Origin: Polytrichum commune
Lineage: Eukaryota; Streptophyta; Polytrichopsida; Polytrichales; Polytrichaceae
Assembly (NCBI GenBank): GCA_950295325.1
Contig: OX485809.1
Location: forward strand, 22,940,001 to 23,004,000
Direction: 5' to 3'
Length of the DNA stretch: 64,000 nt
Positions 26,669 to 37,947 of this stretch are shown in pieces (position 1 is the first letter of the stretch; every line of letters starts with the position of its first letter). Below the pieces are notes generated by a model that saw only the letters and a list, made by a program, of their open reading frames with translations, was not told the DNA's origin and did no database searches. A program made the position numbers and the translations under genes.

Positions 26669-28560
26669 CACATCACATCAATCTCATCACACCAATAGCA
26701 TGGTCAGCCTAAAACCACAACTCTTAGCCACGTAGCTAGTTTGTCATATAGTCACCTAATGGATTTAAGAGATACTCCTCAAGATAAGGAGGCACCACAA
26801 TCAACACCAATCATAAGCACATATTGTAAATAGCAATCTTTTAGTTTTACTAGAATGTCAAGTCACCTTATGTTGATTTTTCAGGATGCCTCTCTGGCAG
26901 TAGCATTTGTGTAATAAGCAAAGGTCATTGAAAAAATTATAAGGTTCATACTATTTATATTAAGGTCATAATAAAGCATGAAAATGTTATTATAAATATA
27001 TAAAATGCAAGAAATGTATAACAATAGAATAAGGAAGAATTAAGTATAATTAAGAATATTTGTATTGCACAAGGTGTTAGGAATTTTTAATTAGATTGTA
27101 TTATGATCCATGGCTAATGAGTTCCCTCGTTCTTCTTGTATTGGTCATTTCCTACGGGAAATACCAAATATGGAGGTCAACTATGTCAAATCATAAATAT
27201 GAATCTATCATTGGATTCATCTTTTTGAGTGCTTTGCAACAAGGCCATATTCTTTAAGTTAACAAGATTTGTGGAAGAAAGTAAGCATAATAAAAGAAAA
27301 ATAATTTGTTCATTATAAAAGGCATGTTGCTACTCGAGGTTGGTTTGGCAGCATATTTTGCAACTTTATAAGGTAAAAAGCGGCAACGAGTACTAGACTG
27401 CAGTAAAGTTTCCATTTGAGGCATTTAGTTTTACCAAAGACTCAAAGAGCATGGAACTTAATCAAATACTTTAAAGTGGCTTCACATTTATTCATTCTAA
27501 ACTATGGCGTATTTTAATTTTACTCGACGTGGACTGTGACCCAATTTTCTATAACATTCATGGATTAACAAATACTGTATCTATGTCCCCATGGACCGCT
27601 TGGAACAAGGCTGGCTAGCACAATGTCCAGAACTTAGATCTAGCTACGAAGGTCCCTGACAGCTTCAAAGACCCAGCTTTTTTTTTAACTCCAGAATATT
27701 AACTCTTGAGCTTTAAGTCGATAAGTTTGAATTACCTCTCATGCTTCAGTGGATTAATATGGACATGTCAGGAATTTTGTGATTGGTCAATGTGTCAGGA
27801 TGTATGATGTGCCTACTATTCCTTTAGGGGAGAAATTAATCTTGCAGCACTAGATACTGGAGACCTTAGGGCATGCAAAACTGCTGTCTACTTAATTATT
27901 TCCAATTACCGTAATGAGATGGATCATGGGAGCCCATGTCATTCTCGATTACAGTCTACCTAGTAGAACCTGTGCAGGAGTAGCTAACTAGAACTCTAAT
28001 CTCTCAGACTCTTACTGTGTGTTAGTAGAAGTGATGAAAGGCATCCACTGCAAGTACGAGCTTTAATTCCATTGGTGTACATGTAAGATAATACCTTAAA
28101 ATTCAGTGCATACTACATTAGTTACTCACTGTGAGAAAATCAAGCTAGTGCACAATTACAATTAGTATCTTGGAGGTGGCATCATTGAGGTTCAAGTATA
28201 CAGCATCACATGTGTGTAGACTTCCTCAACTATAAATGACATTTCAGCTTAGCACATAATGGATCGTCATATACATGGTCAAATACGGTGCTGAAATGAC
28301 AAAGGGCCCAGTACCAAGGATAAGTTGGATCTCAATCCTCTACGATGGTAGATGGGACAGTGTCTAGGGAGATTTTGGGGCATAATCGGTTGTGATCCTA
28401 GTGTTTCCAAGTCCAACCGGTTACATGTTGACATCTTTGGGTTTTTTTCTTGAGTTAATAAAGGTATAATATTTTATAAACTCCTTTAAAAGGATGGGTA
28501 ATGTTTCTAAGTCTTCGACTTCAATCAGTTATTTTTCAAACTCAACCGGTTCATCTATAA
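26669..28560. other. AT-rich intergenic DNA
   Basis: No gene, structured repeat or recognisable domain is seen. The beginning may include decayed 3' sequence of the copia fragment. Confidence 0.45.
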
Positions 28561-28729
28561 CTACACTAAATATGATATTTAGTGTCACCAATTCTAATTG
28601 TGTTGCTCAACACTACTTGTAAACCGTAGTATAATGTCACCAACACGAAATGTTAACCCGACATTGTTTGTCATTCCTAGTAAAAAACTTGGAAAATTAT
28701 AGATTTACAATGTTGCAATTACTGTCGCT
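28561..28729. mobile_element. Truncated MITE, same family as 12032-12414
   Basis: The intact left end CTACACTAAATATGATATTT and about 150 following bases align with the copy at 12032. Similarity stops abruptly at about 28729, where an unrelated sequence beginning TGTGAGAGCC starts. The missing right half is not found in the next 4 kb, so this copy was interrupted or deleted by the next element. Confidence 0.65.
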
Positions 28730-29277
28730 TGTGAGAGCCCAAAAATCCACGGAAGTCCGGATTGGCTTCCTAACTGGATTAATATCCGGATAATACCCTG
28801 GTATTGGTCTCAAAGTAGGGTTTTCTAGGGTAGGTTAGTTGTTTTATGAAATAAGGTTCTAAGCATCCGCCTTACACGTTAAAATGGTTAGAACGGACAC
28901 TTTGGCTAGACCGGAACTTAATCTAGGGAGACCGTTTTTAAACGGTCCGGTCCGGAAAACGGTTACACTAGAACCCGAACAGTTACACCGGAACCCGAAC
29001 GGTTACACCGGAACCTGAACGGTTGCAACGGAATCCGAACAGTTGCGGAGGAAGCGGTTGCGGACCCAGAACCGTTCGAGGAAGAGGGAGAGAGTACTTA
29101 AAGGGATTTCTCTCCTTCTCCGAGCCATTTGCGCGAGCGGCATTGTCGAGAGAACGAGTGGTGAGTTGTTTTTCGAGTCACCAGCAGTTGGTTTGCTGGG
29201 ATTCCTTAGTGGTTAGCGGAGAGAACTCCGGAGGGAAGAAGCCGGGGATTGTTAGAGGATTGAGGGTGCGAAGCAAA
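28730..29277 (+). other. Leader of a transposon-type gene, possibly LTR-like
   Basis: Starting with TGTGAGAGCC exactly where the MITE copy breaks off, this stretch leads to the start codon at 29278. It contains short tandem units of the form CGGTTACACCGGAACCCGAA (about 28940-29040). An LTR start is plausible because plant LTRs begin TG, but no second LTR, primer-binding site or target duplication could be found. Confidence 0.35.
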
Positions 29278-29300
29278 ATGCCGGAAGCGCGAGAGGAAGA

Positions 29301-29945
29301 CAGGGTTGTCTATCCCGACGTCATGACGGTGTCGTGCCGTCATGACGTGTCGTGTCGTGACGGACCCCTCCGTCACGACACAATAGGGTACACGTAGGGT
29401 CAACCTAGGGGGAAGCTAGTAGGGTGGGTAAAATACTTACCTTCTTGCCAAGGTGGCGTCCTATGTGGCAGAAAAGGCCGACGTGGACGTGGATATGCCT
29501 AGCGCCAGGTAAACCATTTTGCCATTCTGTTTATCATTTTGTTAAAATCAAAGTAGTAAAATATGACTAAGGAGGGTGTGGGGCGGACGGGGGTGGGGGG
29601 TGGGCGTACGGGGGGAACGGGGGGGGGGGGGGGGAACGGAGCAGACGGGGGCGGGAACGGAGCGGACGGGGGCGGGAATGGGGGCGGACGGGGGAGGGAA
29701 CGGGGCGGACGGGCGCTAGTAATTTTTTCCCCATTTTACCTCTACTTTGTTGACATGTCATCACACGTGGACATCTTACATCCTACGTGTCCGAAATGAG
29801 GTAATGTAATTACACACAAATTTGGTAAAATTCAAGTCTGTCAGGATAAAGACAGCATCCGGCATAATGTCGTGACAGATACGTGTGGTGACGGCACGAT
29901 ATTATGCCGAGATTAGCCTCCATCACGATACAATAGACAACCGTG
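29301..29945. mobile_element. Non-autonomous hAT-like element, 8-bp target duplication
   Basis: The ends are CAGGGTTGTCTAT at 29301-29313 and, on the opposite strand from 29945, CACGGTTGTCTAT: 13-bp terminal inverted repeats with one mismatch. The flanks are exact 8-bp duplications, GAGGAAGA at 29293-29300 and 29946-29953. An 8-bp duplication and CAGGG-type ends are hallmarks of the hAT superfamily. Removing the insert restores the host reading frame. Subterminal parts contain repeated GTCATGACG/CGTGACG motifs. No transposase is encoded. The element lacks the CCGGA motif that pervades its target gene, consistent with a separate origin. Confidence 0.85.
29579..29714 (+). repeat. G-rich tandem repeat inside the hAT-like element
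   Basis: Units of the form GGAACGGAGCGGACGGGGGC repeat several times after a run of about a dozen G. Many G-tracts of three or more bases are closely spaced, so G-quadruplex formation on the plus strand is likely by composition. The open frames across it are glycine-rich or proline-rich artefacts. Confidence 0.7.
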
Positions 29946-31474
29946 GAGGAAGATGAGAGGGAGCATGTCCCAATTCCCGTGAAACCGGTACCACCAGCCA
30001 CCCCGAAAAGAGATTCTGAGCTGAAGGAGCTCATAGAGGACCTTAGCCGGATGGGTTGTGAGGGATTACTCGCCAAGCCCTGGAATCTTCGGGCGGAGGC
30101 CACATTGCGGGAATTTCTGTTTCAGAGGGGAAATCACTGGCTTCGGACAATGAGGCAGGAGCCGGAGAAGTGGACGCCGGAGGTATGGGCTGGAGTTTAC
30201 GGGTTTCCGAAAGGAAAGGGTGAGGCTGGGCTAGCCGCAGGGATAGTTTCTATGTGGGAAAATTCCAAACAGATCCGGATCCGAAGGATGGATTCCATCT
30301 CGGGAACTGCCGGAACCTTAGAGAGAGGAGGGTCATAGAATTCATTCTCCCCATCCTTAGTCCGGAAAAGCCCAAGCGACTCAGCATTACCATGGCCAAC
30401 ACCCTGTTCGGGGCCATGTCCGGAGCCCGGCTTGTCAATTGGGGTAGATTAATTCAGGAGTATGTGGAGAAATTCATCCCCCACATTGGCCGGAAACCCT
30501 CCTTTCTTTCCCCTTACATCCTCCACCTCTACCAGCACCACAGCTGCATCAACGAGGAGGAGGAGGACATGCTGACGATAGCGGAAGATGAGGTGGTGTA
30601 CAAGATCGGTCCGGAAGTTGAAGTTGCGGAGACCGGAACAGAGGATTCCAGCGACACAGCGGTTCCGGAACCACCTCCAGTTTCATCCCCTCCGAAGGTC
30701 CAGAAACCCGCATCACCACCGGCCCGACAAGAAGCTGGACCTAGCCGGGAAGTTCCCTGGAAGGACATCGACCTCTCCACCTTTGAGTTTCCGGAAGCCC
30801 CCTTTAAGCGCGTCCGGGATGAGTTGACGGAGCTCCAGAACCAGTACTTCCGGATGGAGCACATCACTCGGGGAGTGAACAGGGCCCTAGGCAATTGTGG
30901 ACCCGGAAATATCCTCCGGGAGTTGGCCAAGCGGACGGACCGGAAACAGGTGGAGACCCTGGAGACGGAGAAGGCACAGCTGGCGGCACAGTTGGCCGCT
31001 ATGACCCGGGAGCTTGCCCAGAAGAGCGAAGAAATCCGGAAGTACCAGGCGGAACAAGCTGTGGTTCTGAGTCGGGTCCGGGAGTTGGTGGGCCATCCGG
31101 GAGAGATCGTCAACAAGGCACACCTCTACGACCAGCTGATGGAGTCAGCGGATCCGTCTTCCGCCCGGAAAACGCTCCCAATCCTGGTAAAGTATTCCCA
31201 CTCAATGAAGGATCTGCTCAAGGAGATCCAGAAGTTGCTGCCAGGTGGTACCCCCAGGCGGATGCTCTATCCGGGTCCACCAGGATCTCCGACGGGCACT
31301 CTCTACGAGGTTATTGGGGAGGTGGAACTGGTTCCGTCCTCTCAGGCGGGCGCGGGGCCCAGTCAGCCAGCCGGAACTTCCCAGCCACCGGAATCCGGAA
31401 GAATTCCGGATCGAGAGAAGACCCCTGTTTCGGAACGGCCCCGCTCATCCCTAGTTCGACGGAAGAGTACATAA

Positions 31475-32304
31475 CGGTCAGCCAGGTCTGGACGGGGACA
31501 ATCACCGAATCCGGGTCAGGGTAGGGCATCAGGGCGGTCCCGAACGCCGGAGAGGGCCAGAACTCCAGAAAGGATGAGGACGCCGGATCGGACGAAGACT
31601 CCGGATAGGGGTAAGGCACCGGTATCGTAGGTTTCGCCCGTTCCTGCTCTTGACTGCATGATAGTGGAGCCGTGGGCTCCTCCACCCTCATATGCGATGT
31701 CCGCCAGGGATCCCCAGATGACTTCCATCTCATGTGGCCGGAACATGGAACAGGCCACCGGAAGTGACCACTCACCTGGCCAGAGGTCGGACGAGACTTG
31801 TATGTGAGCGGAGAGCGTAGAGCGGAGAGCGGAGAGTGGAGAGCGTAGATGAAATAAAAATAGTAAACTTGCAAGACTAAAATTAGGACATTTAAAAAAT
31901 ATCCAAAAATATACCTAGAATATTCCAGAATCTGCCAATAATAGTAAAAATTTGACCTATTTCCGTGGGATGTATAGGTCAGTAAATTTAAAAAATGGCC
32001 CTGAATTTGGAATGGTCTCCTTAAGTTTGGAAACCGTGAGGTGGTTGAATTATTAAAACCAAGGATGATCACAAGAAAAAATCAATGAAAATGGGTTTTC
32101 GGAGATTGGTATAATTGAAGAACGAGTCAATCAAAATACAAAGGAATCAAAATAATGAACTTCCTTCGTTTTTATTCATCATTTTTCTCTTTGTCTTATA
32201 TGTGAGTCTAGTCTATAGCTTGGACTTTAGCAATTATCGTATGTGGCCGAATAGATTATATATTGGACTCATACCCAACATCATTGTATATACACTTGCA
32301 TACA
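31475..32304. other. Region after the transposon-type ORF; no gene
   Basis: CCGGA-type motifs continue to about 31760 and then stop, marking the likely end of that element's sequence. A GGAGAGC/GGAGAGCGTA tandem tract lies at about 31806-31850. AT-rich sequence follows. Confidence 0.45.
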
Positions 32305-32768
32305 ATGTGTGATGAAAGAGACATGTTTGCTGGATTAGGATGGGAGAAGGAAATTAGGAGTCTAGCAGATCCTCATATTCCGGTTAATTTATCGCTGGAA
32401 TTTGAGTTTGCTGCTGGAAATCGAAGTAGTGATGACTACGACCTGACTCCATTTTCGCAGTCTACACAAGCATGGAGGTGGAGGACGCGGGAGGAGCAAA
32501 AACAACGTGAGAAAAAAAAAAACAGGAAGATGTGTCCGAGAAGGACGCTGATTTGGATGAAGACAAATCGAACGAAACGGAGGAGGAGGTGAAGGTTGTA
32601 GGGGAATCTTCGAAGTCTCTTTCATTTCGCGAATGGATGAGAGCCTTGCCGCCGCATCATCTGCCGTTGAAGGATCGAAAGAGAGATAAGACAGTTTCTT
32701 ATATGGATTTGCTCCGACCGGGTCCACCTCCCTCGGAATCATCCAAGAAGTATGCGAAACGGAAATAG
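32305..32768 (+). CDS. Hypothetical acidic/basic protein, frameshifted at poly-A
   Basis: An open frame from ATG 32305 (MCDERDMFAGLGWEKE) runs to a run of ten A at about 32513-32522. From there a second frame (QEDVSEKDADLDEDKSNETEEE...) continues smoothly to the TAG at 32768, ending KKYAKRK. The join reads as one protein of roughly 153 residues if the A run changes length by one. The C-terminal half has an acidic patch and a segment SLSFREWMRALPPHHLP. No known domain is recognised. It may be an accessory gene of a neighbouring mobile element, or an exon of a longer gene. Confidence 0.35.
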
Positions 32769-33214
32769 AGTTGATAGACATAGGAAGCATTGTAATACAA
32801 AATTTTGAAGTAAATAAAAATAATCATTGAGATTATACTTTTATTAAATCAATCAATTATTGCTTCAAATTAGAATGTTCTATGCTCAAAACAATAATTT
32901 AACTCCAAGCATGGAAATTGTTGAATATAAAACAACCAACTCTCGACCAAAGGTCCTGTTGCATTAAAAGATAATTTTGTATGGCTAGCTTTTAGCATAT
33001 TGCAATGATAGAACAATATTATTTGATTCATTTCCTGATCATCAATATCCATGATTAAGGATAGATTGGTTGTTTAAAGGGTCCATGTGGTGTAATTCTG
33101 CTTTATAAAGGGTAATAAATTGGTAAGGTTCCACCTTACTACTATCAAACTTCATATTATGTCTCATCACAATCTTTGCTAAAAAACTAGTGTTTGTGTG
33201 ACATCTTATTCAAG

Positions 33215-33310
33215 ATGCGCCAGAAGCAGCTTGAAGCTGAGCTTGCTGCCCGTAGAAGGGAATTGGCCATGATTGAGACAAACAACCGTAATGCAAACGG
33301 TAATGTTTGA
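33215..33310 (+). CDS. Short ORF or exon, 31 residues
   Basis: ATG 33215 begins MRQKQLEAELAARRRELAMI and closes at TGA 33310. Its heptad-like Leu/Ala/Arg composition predicts a helix or coiled coil. It may be an exon of the preceding hypothetical gene. There is no other support, so confidence is low. Confidence 0.2.
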   Translation: MRQKQLEAELAARRRELAMIETNNRNANGNV

Positions 33311-33621
33311 AACCAAATACCATATTCAAATCTTTGTTCTTATTGACTCAATTTTGATACATGTATTATGCCTATGCAACACCTAAAGTGTGATCAGCTG
33401 TGTAGAAGCATAACCTCAGTCTTGTAAATAATTATTTTATGCTTAAGCTGCTAGTAACATGCGGTAGCCGTGCATAGTCTATATAGTCTGAATGACAAAA
33501 CATTTTTTATTGAAAAAGACAATATGAATATTGTCTTGCTGACTTAGTACATGTAATGACAAGGGAATTTTGAGTGGGCACCGTCCATTGAAAAGAATCT
33601 AGGATGTTTGTAGGTTGCCTC

Positions 33622-36600
33622 CTAGTTTTTAGCCAAAGGGTGAGTCAAGAGTCCGCTTTCTAGGACTAGCTTGACCTCGTTGAAGCTAAAGGTAGGCGCG
33701 TGAATGAAAAGGTCGGCCTCGGGATCACGGTTGCAAACCTTCAAAAATATGAAATACACATGCTTGCAATAAGAGAATTGGGTCCTCCCTCGGAACTTGG
33801 TCATCGTCTTCTTGAATGCAGGGCAAGTGCAACCCACGAAAGAGCTGATGGTGACTTGATACTGTGTGATGGCAGGAGAAACACCCGAATCCAACCCGAT
33901 AATGCAACCATGTCCTGGATGAGGTATCATATTGATGGAACGGATGCAAGCTTTCAGAGAGTCGGAGGAGGCCATGGAGAGTCGTTGCGCGGGATTTGGG
34001 CGAGTGGCAGTGCGTTTCACAATCTTGCCGTCTCTCTTGCCAGGATAGCGGTCTGGTTCTGCGGGAATGGGTACCGCGCTCAGATTTGCAGGCGGCGGAG
34101 CAGAAGAGAACAAACGTCTTGGAGAGACCGGCTTCTTTAGCGGGAGCTGGAATCCAGCCGCTTCAAGGGCAAGAATTTCAGTAGGCTTGAGGTTTGTGCC
34201 TAGCTTCACCGGCCAAACGTATGGAATCGGCGGCATTTCATGGTCTGCTGAATGCTTAGCAACCCATTTGCGCCTTGTACCCTTCACGCACCGGTCAATG
34301 TCATCGGAGCAGAAGAAGAATTATGTCCTCTCAGATAAATTCCTGCATATATTAGTCCAAACTCCGGTGTAGGTAGGCGCGGCGGTCAAATTGGTGCCTC
34401 TCACAATTCTCTCAGTACATTTTTTCTTCGTGACAGCTCTCTGGGCCCAGCAGCACTTCGCCGAGGTCTTGGGGAGTCTTGATATGTGCCACTCATTGAC
34501 GTTAACCTTTGTCTCTTCGACAGCACTGACATGACGGATCCCCCCCTCGTTCGGCGGGGACGCAAGGATGCTATGAGGCTCAGGCTCATGATGAATATCT
34601 TGGACGATCGTATCATCTTCAATATCTTCAAGAATGATGGGCATCTGCACAGGATGAGCCCTCACGGCACGTCCTGAACCTCTTGGATGTGAGAAGTTAA
34701 CCTTGTCAGGCCGATGAGACTCCTCTTCAGCTCCAAGAGGCAGATCTGCCTTCCGCTTCGAGGACCCGAATACCTCTTCTCCAGCCATGCGAGGAACACA
34801 GGTACAAAATTCTTCTGCTCCAGGCATGTCCAGCATGGGGTCTTCAAGAACTAAAGGATTACCTGTTTGCTTCGCCCTGCGCTCTGCCATCCTTAGTTTG
34901 AGCTCCTTCTTTGTAGGGCTTGTTCCGCCGACGTCATCTTTAAGGAACTGGTAGTAATTGACAACCTGTAAGAAGCCTCGAACGAAGTCGTCAACTGTAG
35001 CAACGTAGAGGTCACCGCCGTAGTTTCCAGACGCTTGAAGCCACTTGTTGTGTATTGTTTCAGCTAGGTTACATGAAGGCATTTCTGCTAGTTCTTCTTC
35101 TGAAAATTTCTGCGATACATATTGGAAGTAATTAGAGATTACAGAAGAGTTGTTTGAGATAAGAGCACAGTGAAAAGAATGAAAATGAAATGAAATGTAT
35201 TGGGAAAACATACCCCGGTCATGAAGCCTCCCCATTGGCGATAACGGTAGTGCCAGAATGCAAGCCAGAGCTCTAGTTTGTTTAGGGCCTTCTCTGTCAC
35301 TGCCCCGGCGGATACCCACCATGCACGTAGCCCGTGGTACATACTGTCTGCTTCGTCCATGGTCCTCGCCGTCCTATACTGGTGGCACATCTTCTTGTGC
35401 TGCTCCCAGAATTCTTCGGGAATGTACTTCTCGGTATACTTAACCATAGATTGGGTCCAGTGAAATTGACAGGTTCTCTCCCGGTCATCCATGCGGTCCT
35501 CCTTCCCGTTGCCATATATGACCCGAACTGCATTCCAATTGGCCTGGGCGCTGTCGGCCATGAAACCCTTGAAGTTGGTATGGACAACACCATTCCTCTC
35601 CATCACAGCATTGAGATTCTTCCAGAAAACGATCTGGGCATCACAGTCCTCCGATTGCATGTCACAGCTTGCAATGGTCATGACACAACAATACGTGGAG
35701 TCATACATGTGGCATACCATTGTGGTCCATTGTCTAACCCGTTTCACATGGTCGAACATCATCCAAGCATTCTCCAGATCTTCGCCGGGCTGCATACGCT
35801 TGACCAAGTCTACCCCACTACTAGGCCCGACTTCCGACATCTTGAAGACAAAAACCTTATCAAGATCAGCCCCTTGACCAGGGAATTTGTTCTCCTGAAC
35901 AAAAGCCCATAAACTGATTCCACGGAGTTTGGTGATAGAGTCCATGACACCATACCTTCTGAGGTATCGGAAGCTCATGACCTTGTTGCGGATGTTTGGG
36001 GAAGCCATGTCCTTGCACCGGTCGAATACAGGAACAAGTTCCTCTAGAGACAGCTTCTTTAGTGGTGCGTCATCGGGTTGAAGAAGATAGTTGCCAATTA
36101 GAATTTTGCTAGCCTCCAACACAACTGCACTCTTGGTAGCCTGAGGAGTCTTCTCGATCTGTTCTTTAATTAGGCCACTGATCTCAGCCTTAGTGTCTAT
36201 GTAGTCGCCCACCTTGACAAGGTGATCGTGAGTTCCAATGTGGATGCACGCTCTTGTGTGGTTGTTTTTGCCAGCAACATAATAAATTTTTGCCCCACAA
36301 GTAGCAATACATGTTGGGGGTTCTTTACATACCTTGCAAACAAGCGTAGAGTCAGGTGGGGGCGCTCGATCCACTACAAAGGCTTGGAGGGTACAACCCT
36401 CAAACTCTGTCTCGTTGACTTCAAAAATACGAGGTCGGCGGATCAAATATTCGCACTCTTTGTTGTTGCAACGCAGGTGTCCAACGCAGGCGGAAGAACG
36501 GAAGGACAAACCAAACTCGTTTGTGATGTTGGTAGTGATGGTCTTCGTCCACACATGGCCGTCGTAACGCTTGTCCATTCCCTGCATAGACTTGGCCTGT

Positions 36601-37316
36601 GACCGTGCGGCCGTGTGACCAACAGGTGGCAACTCGAAGATGACAGCACCATCGAACAGAGCAGGAAGGTACTCTACCCTGTCATGTCTAATGACCGAGT
36701 AGTCTATTTTTTAAAGAATATTTTTTTTTCCTAGCATTGTTGCAAGTTGTTTTAATAATGGTACTATGCTAACAGTATCTTGCGACAAAGGATAGACTTT
36801 AGGAGCGTCCCCACCAACTTTAACTTGAGGCGGGGGCTTGGTGGGACTGGCCTCGTCATCTGAAGAAAGTGTAATTACAGATTCTACTCTAGAGTTCTCT
36901 ACAATAGGCGTCTCGAGACCGGGCTCAAGCTTGACCTTCACATCACGTGGCATAGGAGTTTGAATGGTGCAGGTAGAGGAAGAGCGAGGAGTGAGGATCT
37001 CAGTAGAAGCAGCCATCTGAGATTCAGTGAGGCCATAGACTCGGTAACTACCTGGATGAAAAGTTCAAAACATGTTATTGTTCTCATCACGATGCGAAAT
37101 GCGACCAAGGGTGTGTGTAAGTTCTGACGTGACAACATCAAATATATCCTCGTCAATAACAATAGTGTCCTCACTGAAACCGAAGCGACTACTCAAACGT
37201 TGGGACGTCACGTAAGCTAGTCCGCTGTCCTCCATCCGAAAGGTAAGTGGGACTCTCTCTCCATCAGCATAGAGGATTGCCATCCCCACTTCTCCGTTAG
37301 CAGGCACATGAGCCAT
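33622..37316 (-). pseudogene. MULE-like transposase with SWIM zinc finger, two in-frame stops
   Basis: On the minus strand, a proposed first exon lies within about 37316-37065 (MAHVPANGEVGMAILYADGE). A second exon spans about 37050-35214 and a third spans 35109-33622; the intron 35213-35110 is GT-AG and phase 0. The N-terminal part holds VKLEPG and VITLSSDDE, which look like a sumoylation site and a SUMO-interacting motif. The core reads MYDSTYCCVMT and, further on, FMADSAQANWNAVR followed by CQFHWTQSMVKYTE, a DDE arrangement of MULE/FAR1 type. The C-terminal end contains CTCPAFKK...YCKHVYF, the CxC...CxH pattern of a SWIM zinc finger. TAA stops at 36711-36713 and 34321-34323 interrupt an otherwise continuous frame, so it is either disabled or has introns I could not place. 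It lies divergent to the gene starting at 37948. Confidence 0.7.
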
Positions 37317-37947
37317 GATGAGGGGAATGAGGACTTGCGCGATGACGGAAATGTGAAAGAGGTTTCTCAACATTGTGGGATACCTATTTATTAGAAATGC
37401 ATTGCCAAAGACAACGATGATGGACATGATCCAAATGACGGATGATCTATGAAGGAAAGCATGAATGATACTTCTAAATGTGTAACACCCTAAACCAAGG
37501 AGTCTGAAAGAGAGCGGTAAGTAGGTGACAATACTCCAAATTATATCAGCCAAGTCATGGGAGACATTATACTAGACAAGATATTATTTGTTTACAAATA
37601 ATAGAATTCAATAACAGGCATACATACTAAACATGATAGTAGCTCAGGAATAGAAAATGCCAAACATTAGAATGCAACATTGGTATTAACGACGAATACG
37701 CTTCTGGGGCCCAATATCTGACATGGAAGGATTCCATTAATTATAAAAGGTTTTAGCGCCGCCTTGTGTTGTGTATTAATGCATTGTGGATTAATAGAGG
37801 AATATTTCAAGAAACTGAAGATTACTTTTCCGAATCCAAGGTGAACGTAAATATCCAAAATGTGAACATAATGATGGCGAATAGATGTTAATTATGACAT
37901 AGTTGACAATCATATATAAGAACTGGATTGCTTCATTAATGTCAAAG

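Larger units (their letters stand above)
29278..31474 (+). pseudogene. Transposon-type ORF (gag-like or plant-transposon protein), broken
   Basis: The original frame starts at ATG 29278 (MPEAREED) and is cut by the hAT-like insertion 29301-29945. With the insert and one target copy left out, it continues EREHVPIPVKP without a frameshift. At about 30257-30262 a one-base loss in an A run shifts the frame: the upstream frame ends GIVSMWE and the downstream frame resumes with FQTDPDPKDGF. The downstream part (to 31474) contains WGRLIQEYVEKFIPHIGRKPS, a Pro-rich linker, a coiled coil (roughly 30800-31080, QLAAQLAAMTRELAQKSEEI) and a Ser/Pro tail. I do not recognise a catalytic domain. The style resembles plant transposon or gag-like structural proteins, but the family is uncertain. 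The motif CCGGA is unusually dense throughout. Confidence 0.5.

Noticed and set aside
28730-29277. Definite LTR retrotransposon call
   Set aside because: Only a TG-type start was seen; no second LTR, primer-binding site, polypurine tract or target duplication could be located.
30529-31116. 195-residue minus-strand open frame
   Set aside because: Shadow of the plus-strand transposon-type ORF, GC-rich and without domains.
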